A stretch of DNA of 49,342 nt from Candidatus Parabacteroides intestinigallinarum (GTDB lineage: Bacteria; Bacteroidota; Bacteroidia; Bacteroidales; Tannerellaceae): NCBI GenBank assembly GCA_019114945.1, contig DXEN01000087.1, positions 1-49,342 on the forward strand, written 5' to 3'. Below the pieces are notes generated by a model. The model did no database searches. It saw only the letters and a list, made by a program, of their open reading frames with translations, and was not told where the DNA came from. Positions 25,288 to 32,577 of this stretch are shown one piece after another; the stretch's first letter is position 1, and every line of letters starts with the position of its first letter. Both the position numbers and the translations under genes were made by a program.

Positions 25288-27618
25288 ATGAACCGATTAT
25301 TAGACTTCAAGTCTTTCTTCAAGTTTTTAGGAAGAAACAAGGCCTACACGTTTATCGACGTGTTCGGGCTATCCGTATCGTTGATGTTCGTCCTCCTCAT
25401 CGCCCTCTACACGACGCAGGAGCTCTCGACCGACAAGCAACACACCAAGGCGGACCGTATTTATTTGGTGGGGAACGATAACTTCTTGGCCACCGGTGCC
25501 GCCATCCCTTACATGATTAAGGAGCGTTACCCGGAGGTGGAGAAGGTCTGCCCTGCGGTGTTGGACCAAGCGGGAAACGCCGTGGTGAGGTACAAGGACC
25601 GCACGCTGACCGGCGACATCGCTTTCGTGGATTCCTCCTTCTTCGACCTCTTCGACTTCCGCCTCGTCCAAGGCGAACGCCGGCGGGCGTTGGAGGCGAT
25701 GAACAACGCCGTCGTCAGCGAGACGTTCGCCCGGAAGATGTTCGGCACGGACAACCCCATCGGGCAACCGCTCGTGCTGGCCGATACGCTCACCGTCGTC
25801 GTGAGCGGCGTGATGGAGGACATCACCCGCTCGTCGTTCCCGGACATTGAGGTGATGATCCGTTGGGAGAACGTACAAATATGGAATCCATCGCTCGCCC
25901 CGGACGAGCTGGGCAACGCCGGAAGCACGCTGTGCTTCGTGTTGGCGCGCGAGGGGAGCGACTTCCCTTCCCGCGCGGACGATATGACGGCGTGGTTCGA
26001 GGAGTTTTTTTGGGTCTTTAAGATAGACGTGGCGAAAGAGACGGTGATCATGCCTTTCAGCGAGCATTATTTTTCGGAGCAAGTCGGTATTTACACCCCC
26101 TTGCGGCACGGCGACTGGAAGTTCGTGATGGTGCTGATGTCTGTCGGCATCCTGATTCTCGTCTTCGCCGTCACCAACTACATCAACCTCACCGTGGCGC
26201 AGGCGGGCTTCCGGGCGCGGGAGATGGCGTTGCGCCGGCTGCTCGGCTCCAGCCGTCCGGAGCTGTTCACCCGCCTGATGCTGGAATCGACGCTGCTGAC
26301 GCTTATCTCGCTGGGCGTGGGGCTGCTGCTGGCGAACGCCGCGGTGCCGTACGCGAACGACCTGTTGCAAACGCGGCTTGATATGGGCGCCTTGCTCTCG
26401 CCCGCGTGGATCGCGGCGTTGGCGGCGCTGACGCTGGCGGTGGGCTGCGTGTCGGGCGTGCTGCCCGCCACGGTCATCTCGTCCGCCCAGCCCATCGAGG
26501 TGGTGCGCGGCACGCTGCGGACGCGCGTGAAGATGGTGTTCAGCAAGGTGTTCATCACCTTCCAGAACGTGATTACGATTACGATGATCGCCATCTCCAT
26601 CGTGATGGTCTGGCAAATCATCCACATGCTGAAGGCGCCCGTGGGCTACCGGACGGAGAACCTCGTGGCGCTCGCTACCTACGATCAGAGCGACTGGCAG
26701 GGCCTGATGGGCGAGCTACGCCGCCTCCCGTGCGTGAAGGAGATAGGGCGCACGAAAGGGATGCCGCTGTTGGGCAGCAACAACTGGACGAGCCAGTACG
26801 AGGATCATCCCATCTCGTTCCAGCAATTCATCATGGACCGGGAGAGTTTCGATATGCTGGGTTTGGAAATCTTGCGCGACAACCATCTGACGACGAAGGG
26901 TTGGTTCATCAGCGAGCAGGCGCTGCGCGAGATGAACCTGCCGGAGGACGCCGCGTCGTTTACCCTGAAGGACAACGGCCCCATCGCCATTGCCGGCATC
27001 ATCCGCGATGTCTACGCGTGGGGGAACATCACGACGACGCTGACGCCCATCATGTTCCGCTTCATCCGCGATAACGAGCAGCCGCAGGCGCTCCTCATCC
27101 AGACGCAAGGCGACCCCTTCGCCGCCAAGCGGGCTATCGACGAGACGTACGCGCGCGTCACGGGCTTGGAGAGCGAGAGCTACCTGATGGACGGGGCGTT
27201 GCGCGAGACGTTCAACGCGCAGATACGCCTGGCGAAGATAGTGGTGGTCTTCTCCGCCATCGCCATCCTCATCTCGTTCCTCGGTCTGGTGGCGATGTCG
27301 ACCTACTTCATCCAGCAACGCTCGCAAGAGGTGGCCATCCGCAAGGTGTTCGGCTCCAGCGACCGGCAGATATTGGCGAAGCTGACGCGCTCGTTCCTGC
27401 TGTACGTGGGCGTGGCGTTCGTCATCGCCGTGCCCATCATCATCTACTTCGCCCGCGGCTGGCTGTCGGACTACGCCTATCGCATCCCGCTCAGCCCGCT
27501 CATCTTCCTCGCGGCGGGGCTGTTCTGCCTGCTGGTCTCGTTCGCGGCGGTCTTCTTCCAGAGCTACCGCGCCGCCACCCAGAATCCGGTGGATACCTTC
27601 CGCAAGCGGATGAATTAA
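25288..27618 (+). CDS. FtsX/MacB-type ABC transporter permease (second)
   Basis: A 776-residue paralogue of the permease at 22528 with the same two-part FtsX layout: N-terminal helix (about 20-42), periplasmic domain, FtsX block (about 280-400) with REMALRRLLGSSR, second periplasmic domain, and C-terminal FtsX block (about 655-770) with QEVAIRKVFGSSDRQ. The ATG at 25288 is chosen because the in-frame extension upstream (to 25231) is encoded only by heptamer repeats. No ATPase is fused. It is more GC-rich than its neighbour, with frequent GCG and CTG codons in the second half. Confidence 0.9.
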   Translation: MNRLLDFKSFFKFLGRNKAYTFIDVFGLSVSLMFVLLIALYTTQELSTDKQHTKADRIYLVGNDNFLATGAAIPYMIKERYPEVEKVCPAVLDQAGNAVVRYKDRTLTGDIAFVDSSFFDLFDFRLVQGERRRALEAMNNAVVSETFARKMFGTDNPIGQPLVLADTLTVVVSGVMEDITRSSFPDIEVMIRWENVQIWNPSLAPDELGNAGSTLCFVLAREGSDFPSRADDMTAWFEEFFWVFKIDVAKETVIMPFSEHYFSEQVGIYTPLRHGDWKFVMVLMSVGILILVFAVTNYINLTVAQAGFRAREMALRRLLGSSRPELFTRLMLESTLLTLISLGVGLLLANAAVPYANDLLQTRLDMGALLSPAWIAALAALTLAVGCVSGVLPATVISSAQPIEVVRGTLRTRVKMVFSKVFITFQNVITITMIAISIVMVWQIIHMLKAPVGYRTENLVALATYDQSDWQGLMGELRRLPCVKEIGRTKGMPLLGSNNWTSQYEDHPISFQQFIMDRESFDMLGLEILRDNHLTTKGWFISEQALREMNLPEDAASFTLKDNGPIAIAGIIRDVYAWGNITTTLTPIMFRFIRDNEQPQALLIQTQGDPFAAKRAIDETYARVTGLESESYLMDGALRETFNAQIRLAKIVVVFSAIAILISFLGLVAMSTYFIQQRSQEVAIRKVFGSSDRQILAKLTRSFLLYVGVAFVIAVPIIIYFARGWLSDYAYRIPLSPLIFLAAGLFCLLVSFAAVFFQSYRAATQNPVDTFRKRMN

Positions 27619-27674
27619 ATTGAGAATTGACAATTGACGATTGATAATTGACGATTAACAATTGACGATTGACA
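27619..27674. repeat. Heptanucleotide repeat, 8 units
   Basis: Eight units (ATTGAGA, ATTGACA, ATTGACG, ATTGATA, ATTAACA variants) begin on the base directly after the permease stop codon and end 16 bases before the terminator stem. Confidence 0.85.
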
Positions 27675-27690
27675 ATTCCTTTATAAAAAA

Positions 27691-27726
27691 CGTGGATATT
27701 CGCATTGGTGATCGCGAATATCCACG
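27691..27726. terminator. Bidirectional terminator
   Basis: Perfect 13-bp stem: CGTGGATATTCGC (27691-27703) with GCGAATATCCACG (27714-27726), loop of 10 bases. An A-run precedes it and TAAAAAATAA follows, so it can act for the permease gene and, on the minus strand, for the lipoprotein gene. Confidence 0.8.
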
Positions 27727-27735
27727 TAAAAAATA

Positions 27736-27768
27736 ATTGTCAATTGTCAATTCTCAATTGTCAATTGT
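27736..27768. repeat. Heptanucleotide repeat that encodes the end of a lipoprotein gene
   Basis: On the plus strand: ATTGTCA twice, ATTCTCA, ATTGTCA and a partial unit. On the minus strand these are the ATTGACA family, and they supply the last residues (IDN) and the TGA stop (27754-27756) of the lipoprotein gene. Confidence 0.8.
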
Positions 27769-28572
27769 GTACGTCACGCGGTCGGCCTCGTCGAGGGTCT
27801 GCCCGTCCACGCTGACCAATGTCATCGTCATCGGCTCGGACTCCTCGCTCTCGTTGATTTGGAAACCGTATTTATTCACTCCCGCCTCATCCAGGAAAAC
27901 GAGCAGGTTGCCTTGCCGGTAAGCCGTGTACTCCCCGCCGTCCGCGTGCGCCGTGGCGGTTCCTGTCGCCTTTAAGCTCGATTGGTTCCAGATACTGCCG
28001 AAGCGGAAAGCGCCCAGGCTCGGTTGCTTCGCGTCGTCGGTCCCCCACAGCGTGTTCCGCAAGCTCGGTACTTGGAAGAAGAATTCCAACGTGGAAGAGG
28101 CGTTGCCGTTCGCGTTAAAGGTCCAATCCTTTTGGACGTTGTGCTCGGTCACTTGCTTGGAGAACACGTTCGCGCTGACCACCGGCACGCGCTCGCTGTC
28201 GCGGTACATGTAGATCGCGCTCACGAACGCGTTGTATTTGGTGCGCAATTCGCGGATCTGGGCCGTATCCCCTTCCTCGCATACGATCGATGCCGTGTAT
28301 TGATAGTCGGATACCGCGGTCAGCTCCGGGCAATAAAGCTCCATCGTGTCGCGCAAGACCGTCAGGAACGCCTCGGCGTCGCCGGCGATGGAGTCCATGG
28401 TGAACGCGCATCCGTAGCCAAAATAAGAGACGGTAGGCGTGGGGTCGGGATCGGGCGTGGGATCCGGCGTGGGGCTGGGAACGGGATCGTCGTCGCCACA
28501 ACTGGTCAGGGCAAATGCGCTTGCCATCGCGAAAGCCATGATAAATAGCTTCAAGAAATTCCTGTTTTTCAT
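27754..28572 (-). CDS. Putative lipoprotein of unknown function
   Basis: A 272-residue protein with a lipoprotein signal peptide ending FALTSC (lipid Cys at about 25), then an Asp/Pro spacer (DDDPVPSPTPDPTPDPDPTP) that probably keeps the globular part away from the membrane. The remainder (about 48-272) is a single soluble domain I do not recognise. The last three residues and stop fall in a heptamer repeat, so the original C terminus may have been changed by repeat growth. It is transcribed alone, divergently from the invertase gene. Confidence 0.75.
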   Translation of the reverse strand: MKNRNFLKLFIMAFAMASAFALTSCGDDDPVPSPTPDPTPDPDPTPTVSYFGYGCAFTMDSIAGDAEAFLTVLRDTMELYCPELTAVSDYQYTASIVCEEGDTAQIRELRTKYNAFVSAIYMYRDSERVPVVSANVFSKQVTEHNVQKDWTFNANGNASSTLEFFFQVPSLRNTLWGTDDAKQPSLGAFRFGSIWNQSSLKATGTATAHADGGEYTAYRQGNLLVFLDEAGVNKYGFQINESEESEPMTMTLVSVDGQTLDEADRVTYTIDN

Positions 28573-28666
28573 TTCCTTATCTGTTTAATTAATATATGAA
28601 TGAGTTGCGAATATACGTCTTTTTTTCGAACGACGCGTTACGTATTCCGAATCATTCGAGGGCTTG

Positions 28667-28684
28667 TGTATCCGTACACAAATG
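28667..28684 (+). other. Short perfect inverted repeat before the invertase gene
   Basis: TTGTGTA-TCCG-TACACAA, about 40 bases before the invertase start. It is a small hairpin or possible operator for the gene; no TAnnTTTG box was found in this gap. Confidence 0.4.
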
Positions 28685-28722
28685 CGTGCGAGACGGATGT
28701 TTCACTTTTAATATAAAGCACT

Positions 28723-29469
28723 ATGGTATACGGTTATGTGAGAGTCAGTACAGACAAGCAGACGACAGAGAACCAACGGTTCGAGATCGCGAATTTCGCT
28801 AAGGCGAGAGACATTGGCATCGATTATTGGATCGACGAGACAATCAGTGGGACCGCGGTCATCGCCGACCGCGAGCTCGGTAAATTGCTGAGCCGGATTG
28901 GCAAGGGCGATGTGTTGATTACGACGGAATTATCCCGCTTGGGGCGTAATCTGTTGCAGGTGATGGGATTCCTTCATCAGTGCATGGAGAAAGAGATGGT
29001 GGTCCTCTCGGTGAAAGAGGGGTATGAGTTGGGAAACAATATCAATAGCAAGATCCTGGCGTTCGCCTTTAGCCTGAGCGCGGAGATAGAGCGCAACTTA
29101 ATCTCGCAACGGACGCGCGAGGCGTTGGCGCGTAAGAAGAACGAGGGCAGCCAGCTGGGGCGTCCGCCAGGGGAGCGCCCGGAGATACAAAAGTTGCATG
29201 GAAAGGAGGAACTGATTAAGCAATACATCCGGGAGGGGCGTTCGAAGAAGTATATCTGCCAGCAATTGGAGGTCAGCCGGCAGACGTTCCGGAGGTTCTT
29301 GCGGCTGCACCCGGAGATTCCTTTCTCCTGGAAGAAGCGCCGTAAGCAGAATGATAAGAAGAACGATAGGAAAAAAAGGATCGCGATCCAGTCGGCTCGT
29401 TCCGCTCGTGTTTTCTTGCGGAAAAGGCGGGATAAAAATGCAATTTGTGTTAAATGTGTGCTCATTTAG
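28723..29469 (+). CDS. Mpi-like serine recombinase (DNA invertase) with basic C-terminal extension
   Basis: A 248-residue resolvase/invertase family enzyme. The catalytic N-terminal domain begins MVYGYVRVSTDKQTTENQ with nucleophile Ser9, followed by ELSRLGRN and the long-helix segment AEIERNLISQRTREALARKK. A helix-turn-helix lies at about 165-192 (CQQLEVSRQTFRRFL). This is very like Mpi of Bacteroides fragilis, which flips many promoters around the genome from one locus. After residue 200 it carries about 48 extra residues rich in Lys and Arg. No flanking invertible segment was found. Confidence 0.88.
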   Translation: MVYGYVRVSTDKQTTENQRFEIANFAKARDIGIDYWIDETISGTAVIADRELGKLLSRIGKGDVLITTELSRLGRNLLQVMGFLHQCMEKEMVVLSVKEGYELGNNINSKILAFAFSLSAEIERNLISQRTREALARKKNEGSQLGRPPGERPEIQKLHGKEELIKQYIREGRSKKYICQQLEVSRQTFRRFLRLHPEIPFSWKKRRKQNDKKNDRKKRIAIQSARSARVFLRKRRDKNAICVKCVLI

Positions 29470-29535
29470 TCGGCGGGCTGTTTCTCTTTCTTAAAATCTG
29501 ATTAACTTGCGTGCGATAAAAAACGCCGTGAGGCC

Positions 29536-29558
29536 GTGCGCTATCCGGAAGGGCGCAC
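29536..29558. other. Weak hairpin between invertase gene and ndk
   Basis: GTGCGC (29536-29541) pairs with GCGCAC (29553-29558). No T-run follows, so it is not a clear terminator. No consensus -7 box was found between it and ndk. Confidence 0.25.
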
Positions 29559-29603
29559 AGATGGTCGGGTACATTGTTCAATCTTTTAAATAATATCATT
29601 TCT

Positions 29604-30065
29604 ATGGAAAAGACATTGGTTATTTTAAAACCCTGCACCGTGCAACGAGGATTGATCGGTGAGGTGATTTCGCGTTTCGAGAAAAAAGGCTTGCGTCTGG
29701 CCGGTATGAAGATGGTCTGGCTGACAGACGAGATCCTGACCGAGCATTACGCGCATTTACAGGATAAACCTTTCTTCCAACGCATCAAGGACTCGATGAG
29801 TATGTGCCCGGTGATCGTATGCTGCTGGGAAGGCGTGGACGCCATCCAGGTAGTACGCAACCTGACCGGCGTGACCAACGGACGGAAAGCGGCGCCCGGG
29901 ACGATCCGCGGCGATTATAGCATGAGTATGCAGGAGAATATCGTCCACGCTTCCGACTCGCCGGAGACCGCCGCCATCGAGTTGAAACGTTTCTTTAAGG
30001 ACGAGGAGATTTTCGACTACGAGTATCGGAATCAGTTGGCTTTATACGCGAGCGACGAATATTGA
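29604..30065 (+). CDS. ndk: Nucleoside diphosphate kinase
   Basis: Transfers the gamma phosphate between nucleoside triphosphates and diphosphates through a phospho-His. The 153-residue protein has the family start EKTLVILKPCTVQRGLIGE and the active-site His115 in NIVHASDS. The ATG at 29604 is chosen because the extension to 29574 adds residues not found in the family. It is a single-gene unit closed by a terminator at 30100-30141. Confidence 0.95.
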   Translation: MEKTLVILKPCTVQRGLIGEVISRFEKKGLRLAGMKMVWLTDEILTEHYAHLQDKPFFQRIKDSMSMCPVIVCCWEGVDAIQVVRNLTGVTNGRKAAPGTIRGDYSMSMQENIVHASDSPETAAIELKRFFKDEEIFDYEYRNQLALYASDEY

Positions 30066-30099
30066 TCCGGGTCATCCGTAAGGCCCCGGAATAGCCGAG

Positions 30100-30141
30100 C
30101 GCCCATCCTCCCGTGTCCTGGTACCGGGATGATGGGCGTTT
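30100..30141 (+). terminator. Terminator of ndk
   Basis: CGCCCATC (30100-30107) pairs with GATGGGCG (30131-30138), extended inward by TCCCG/CGGGA, and followed by TTTCT. Confidence 0.75.
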
Positions 30142-30157
30142 CTGTATCGTCGTTTTG

Positions 30158-30188
30158 TTGTTTTATTGGCGAATAGCTTCTATATTTG
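30158..30188 (+). promoter_or_regulatory. Bacteroidetes -33/-7 promoter of the DUF4494-yggS unit
   Basis: TATATTTG (30181-30188) matches TAnnTTTG, and TTG at 30158-30160 lies 20 bases upstream as a -33 element. This is the best complete vegetative promoter in the window. Leader length is about 55 bases. Confidence 0.7.
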
Positions 30189-30249
30189 TACGTCGTTTTG
30201 GAAACGGAACGAGATTATATACGTAAAATGATTCTAAAAAAGCGAGAAT

Positions 30250-30753
30250 ATGCACAATTGGTTTGAATGTAAGGTCTCTTACGAGAAGATGTTGGAGAAT
30301 GGAATGCAAAAGAAAGTGACGGAGCCTTACTTGGTCGACGCGCTCTCTTTCACGGAGGCGGAGGCGCGTATCATCGAGGAGATCCGTCCGTTCATCACGG
30401 GCGAGTTCACGGTAGCGGATATCAAGCGGGCCCGTTTGTCCGAGTTGTTCTTCAACGAGAATGGCGACCGTTTCTATAAGATAAAGGTATATTTCATCAC
30501 GCTCGACGAGAAGAGTGGCGCGGAGAAGAAAACCGCGGCGCAGATGCTCGCGCAGGCCAGCACGTTGAAAGAGGCGATCGCCGTATTGGAGGAAGGCATG
30601 AAGGGAACCTTGGCCGATTATACGATCGCGTCCGTGACGGAGACGCAGCTGATGGATGTATTCCCGTTCGATGCCAACCGGATTCCCGACGAGGCGAAAA
30701 GCGGCGAGCAGCTGATAGCCGAGCAGAAACAACAAGCGGAATCTAAAGCTTGA
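30250..30753 (+). CDS. DUF4494 domain-containing protein
   Basis: A 167-residue soluble protein of a Bacteroidetes family of unknown function, recognised from its start (MHNWFECKVSYEKMLENGMQ) and the FYKIKVYFITLDEKSG segment. The C-terminal 20 residues are Gln/Lys/Glu-rich. It is followed by the PLP-protein gene with only five bases between stop and ATG, so they probably form one operon. Confidence 0.85.
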   Translation: MHNWFECKVSYEKMLENGMQKKVTEPYLVDALSFTEAEARIIEEIRPFITGEFTVADIKRARLSELFFNENGDRFYKIKVYFITLDEKSGAEKKTAAQMLAQASTLKEAIAVLEEGMKGTLADYTIASVTETQLMDVFPFDANRIPDEAKSGEQLIAEQKQQAESKA

Positions 30754-30758
30754 CGGCT

Positions 30759-31427
30759 ATGCGGATCGCTGAGAATATAAGGCAGATGAAGGCATCGCTC
30801 CCCGCGGGCGTGACGCTGGTGGCGGTCTCGAAGTTCCACCCGGTGGAGGCGTTGCGCGAGGCGTACGACGCCGGGCAACGGGTGTTTGGCGAGAGCCGCG
30901 CCCAAGAGCTTGTCGCCAAGCGGAAAGCCTTGCCCGAGGATATCGAGTGGCATTTTATCGGTCCGTTGCAGAGCAATAAGGTGAAAGATATCGTCCCGTT
31001 CGTACGGTTGATTCATAGCATCGATTCGAGAAAACTGTTGGAGGAGGTGGACAAGCAGGCCCGGAAGCACGACCGGGTTGTCGATGTCCTCTTGGAGATT
31101 CACGTGGCGAGGGAGGAATCCAAGCATGGCTTCACGCCGGAGGAGTGCGAGGCGTTGCTGGGCGACGAGGCGGTCGCTCGTTTGGAGCATGTCCGTGTTC
31201 GCGGGCTGATGGCAATGGCGAGCCTTACGGACGATGAGCGGCGGATACGGGAGGAGTTTCGTACGGTTCGCGGGTTGTTCGAGAAACTGAGGGACGGCGT
31301 TTGCCGGGATAACGCGAGTTTCACGGTGCTTTCCATGGGCATGAGCCACGATTATCCGATCGCCATCGAGGAAGGAAGCACGATGATACGCGTCGGAACG
31401 CATATCTTTGGCGAGCGGGAATATTAG
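30759..31427 (+). CDS. YggS/PROSC-family pyridoxal-phosphate homeostasis protein
   Basis: A 222-residue single-domain alanine-racemase-like TIM barrel that binds PLP and buffers its supply. The PLP lysine is K25 in VAVSKFHP; GESRAQELVAKRKALP and IEWHFIGPLQSNK are family signatures, and the phosphate-binding end SMGMSHDYPIAIEEGSTMIR is intact. ATG 30759 is chosen over an in-frame TTG at 30750 that overlaps the previous stop. The fused -GT-x-IFGER end is normal. Confidence 0.92.
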   Translation: MRIAENIRQMKASLPAGVTLVAVSKFHPVEALREAYDAGQRVFGESRAQELVAKRKALPEDIEWHFIGPLQSNKVKDIVPFVRLIHSIDSRKLLEEVDKQARKHDRVVDVLLEIHVAREESKHGFTPEECEALLGDEAVARLEHVRVRGLMAMASLTDDERRIREEFRTVRGLFEKLRDGVCRDNASFTVLSMGMSHDYPIAIEEGSTMIRVGTHIFGEREY

Positions 31428-31460
31428 AGATGTAATTGTTAAATCTAAATATAGACAGAC

Positions 31461-32438
31461 ATGATTGACATGAGGACCCAATACGCGGGGTTGACACTCC
31501 GCAATCCGATTATTATCGGTAGTTCCGGATTGACGAACAAGGCGGAGCGCAACAAGGAGTTCGAGAAGGCCGGCGCGGGAGCGATCGTGCTGAAATCGCT
31601 CTTCGAGGAGCAAATAGAGATGCAAAGCGAGGCGTTGGCGCGGGATACTGATTATCCAGAGGCGGTGGATTATATCCGCGGCTATGTGAAAGCGAACCAA
31701 GTGAACGATTACCTGGAGTTGATCAAGAAGAGCAAGGAGCTATGTACGATCCCGATTATCGCCAGCATCAATTGCTATAAGGCGGACGCGTGGATCGACT
31801 TCGCGCGTCAGATCGAGTTGGCGGGCGCGGATGCGTTGGAGTTGAACGTCTTTTTCTTGGAGACGGAGCTGACCGATAGCTTGCGGACGCTCCAGGATAC
31901 GTACGTGAATATCGTCCGCAAGGTGAAGGAGACCGTCTCCATCCCGGTGATTATGAAAATAGGGAAAAACTACGGGAATATCCCGGCGCTGGTCAACCTG
32001 CTGAAAGCGAACGGGGCGGATGGCGTCGTGCTGTTCAACCGATTCTATCAGCCGGATATCGATATCAACAATCTGCAAATCGTATCCGGCAACGTGTTCA
32101 GCAATCATTCGGATTTGAGCGACACGATTCGTTGGACGGCGATTGTGGCGGGAAAGATTCCCGGCATTAGCGTGGCCTCTTCCACGGGTGTGCACGATTG
32201 GGAGGACGTGATTAAATGCTTGCTGGCGGGAGCCTCGGCGGTGCAGATGTGCAGCGCTATCTATACGCATGGCGCGGAGATTATCTCGCAAATCCTGACT
32301 TGCGTGGAGGAATGGATTCATCAAGCCAACTATCAATCCATCGCCGAGTTTAAGGGTAAATTGAATTACGCTAACATCCCGGATCCCGCGATGTACGAAC
32401 GCTCGCAGTTCATGAAGTATTTCTCGAACCGGGATTGA
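31461..32438 (+). CDS. Dihydroorotate dehydrogenase-like flavoprotein
   Basis: A 325-residue FMN-binding TIM barrel related to class 1 dihydroorotate dehydrogenases. The start (LTLRNPIIIGSSGLTN) and the phosphate-binding end of the barrel (ISVASSTGVHDWEDVIKCLLAGASAVQ) fit the fold. Where class 1 enzymes have NxSCPN with the catalytic Cys nearby, this protein has ELNVFFLE, so the normal base is missing. It may reduce or oxidise a different substrate; the true pyrD is probably elsewhere. It is encoded 33 bases after the YggS-family gene. Confidence 0.85.
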   Translation: MIDMRTQYAGLTLRNPIIIGSSGLTNKAERNKEFEKAGAGAIVLKSLFEEQIEMQSEALARDTDYPEAVDYIRGYVKANQVNDYLELIKKSKELCTIPIIASINCYKADAWIDFARQIELAGADALELNVFFLETELTDSLRTLQDTYVNIVRKVKETVSIPVIMKIGKNYGNIPALVNLLKANGADGVVLFNRFYQPDIDINNLQIVSGNVFSNHSDLSDTIRWTAIVAGKIPGISVASSTGVHDWEDVIKCLLAGASAVQMCSAIYTHGAEIISQILTCVEEWIHQANYQSIAEFKGKLNYANIPDPAMYERSQFMKYFSNRD

Positions 32439-32460
32439 GCGGGATTCACGGTTTTAGGGC

Positions 32461-32514
32461 ACATAGGTGCGATGGCATTTTAACATAGGTGCGTTGTCCA
32501 TAACACATAGGTGC
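32461..32514. repeat. Three ACATAGGTGC direct repeats at 22-bp period
   Basis: Exact decamers at 32461-32470, 32483-32492 and 32505-32514, spaced 22 bp start to start; the 12-base spacers differ from each other. The inverted GCACCTAT at 32547-32554 pairs with the last copy to form the terminator stem. It lies between convergent genes. Confidence 0.85.
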
Positions 32515-32566
32515 ATCGGTCGGAGAACATATGTTCTTGGGCCGATGCACCTATCTTACTTTTTTA
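32507..32566 (+). terminator. Terminator with palindromic loop
   Basis: A 13-bp stem, ATAGGTGCATCGG (32507-32519) with CCGATGCACCTAT (32542-32554), followed by CTTACTTTTTTAT. The loop itself contains the perfect palindrome AGAACATATGTTCT (32524-32537). Confidence 0.75.
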
Positions 32567-32577
32567 TCCCTTGTTTT

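Noticed and set aside
30750-30758. TTG start for the YggS-family gene
   Set aside because: It overlaps the previous stop and adds three residues; ATG 30759 gives the family start.
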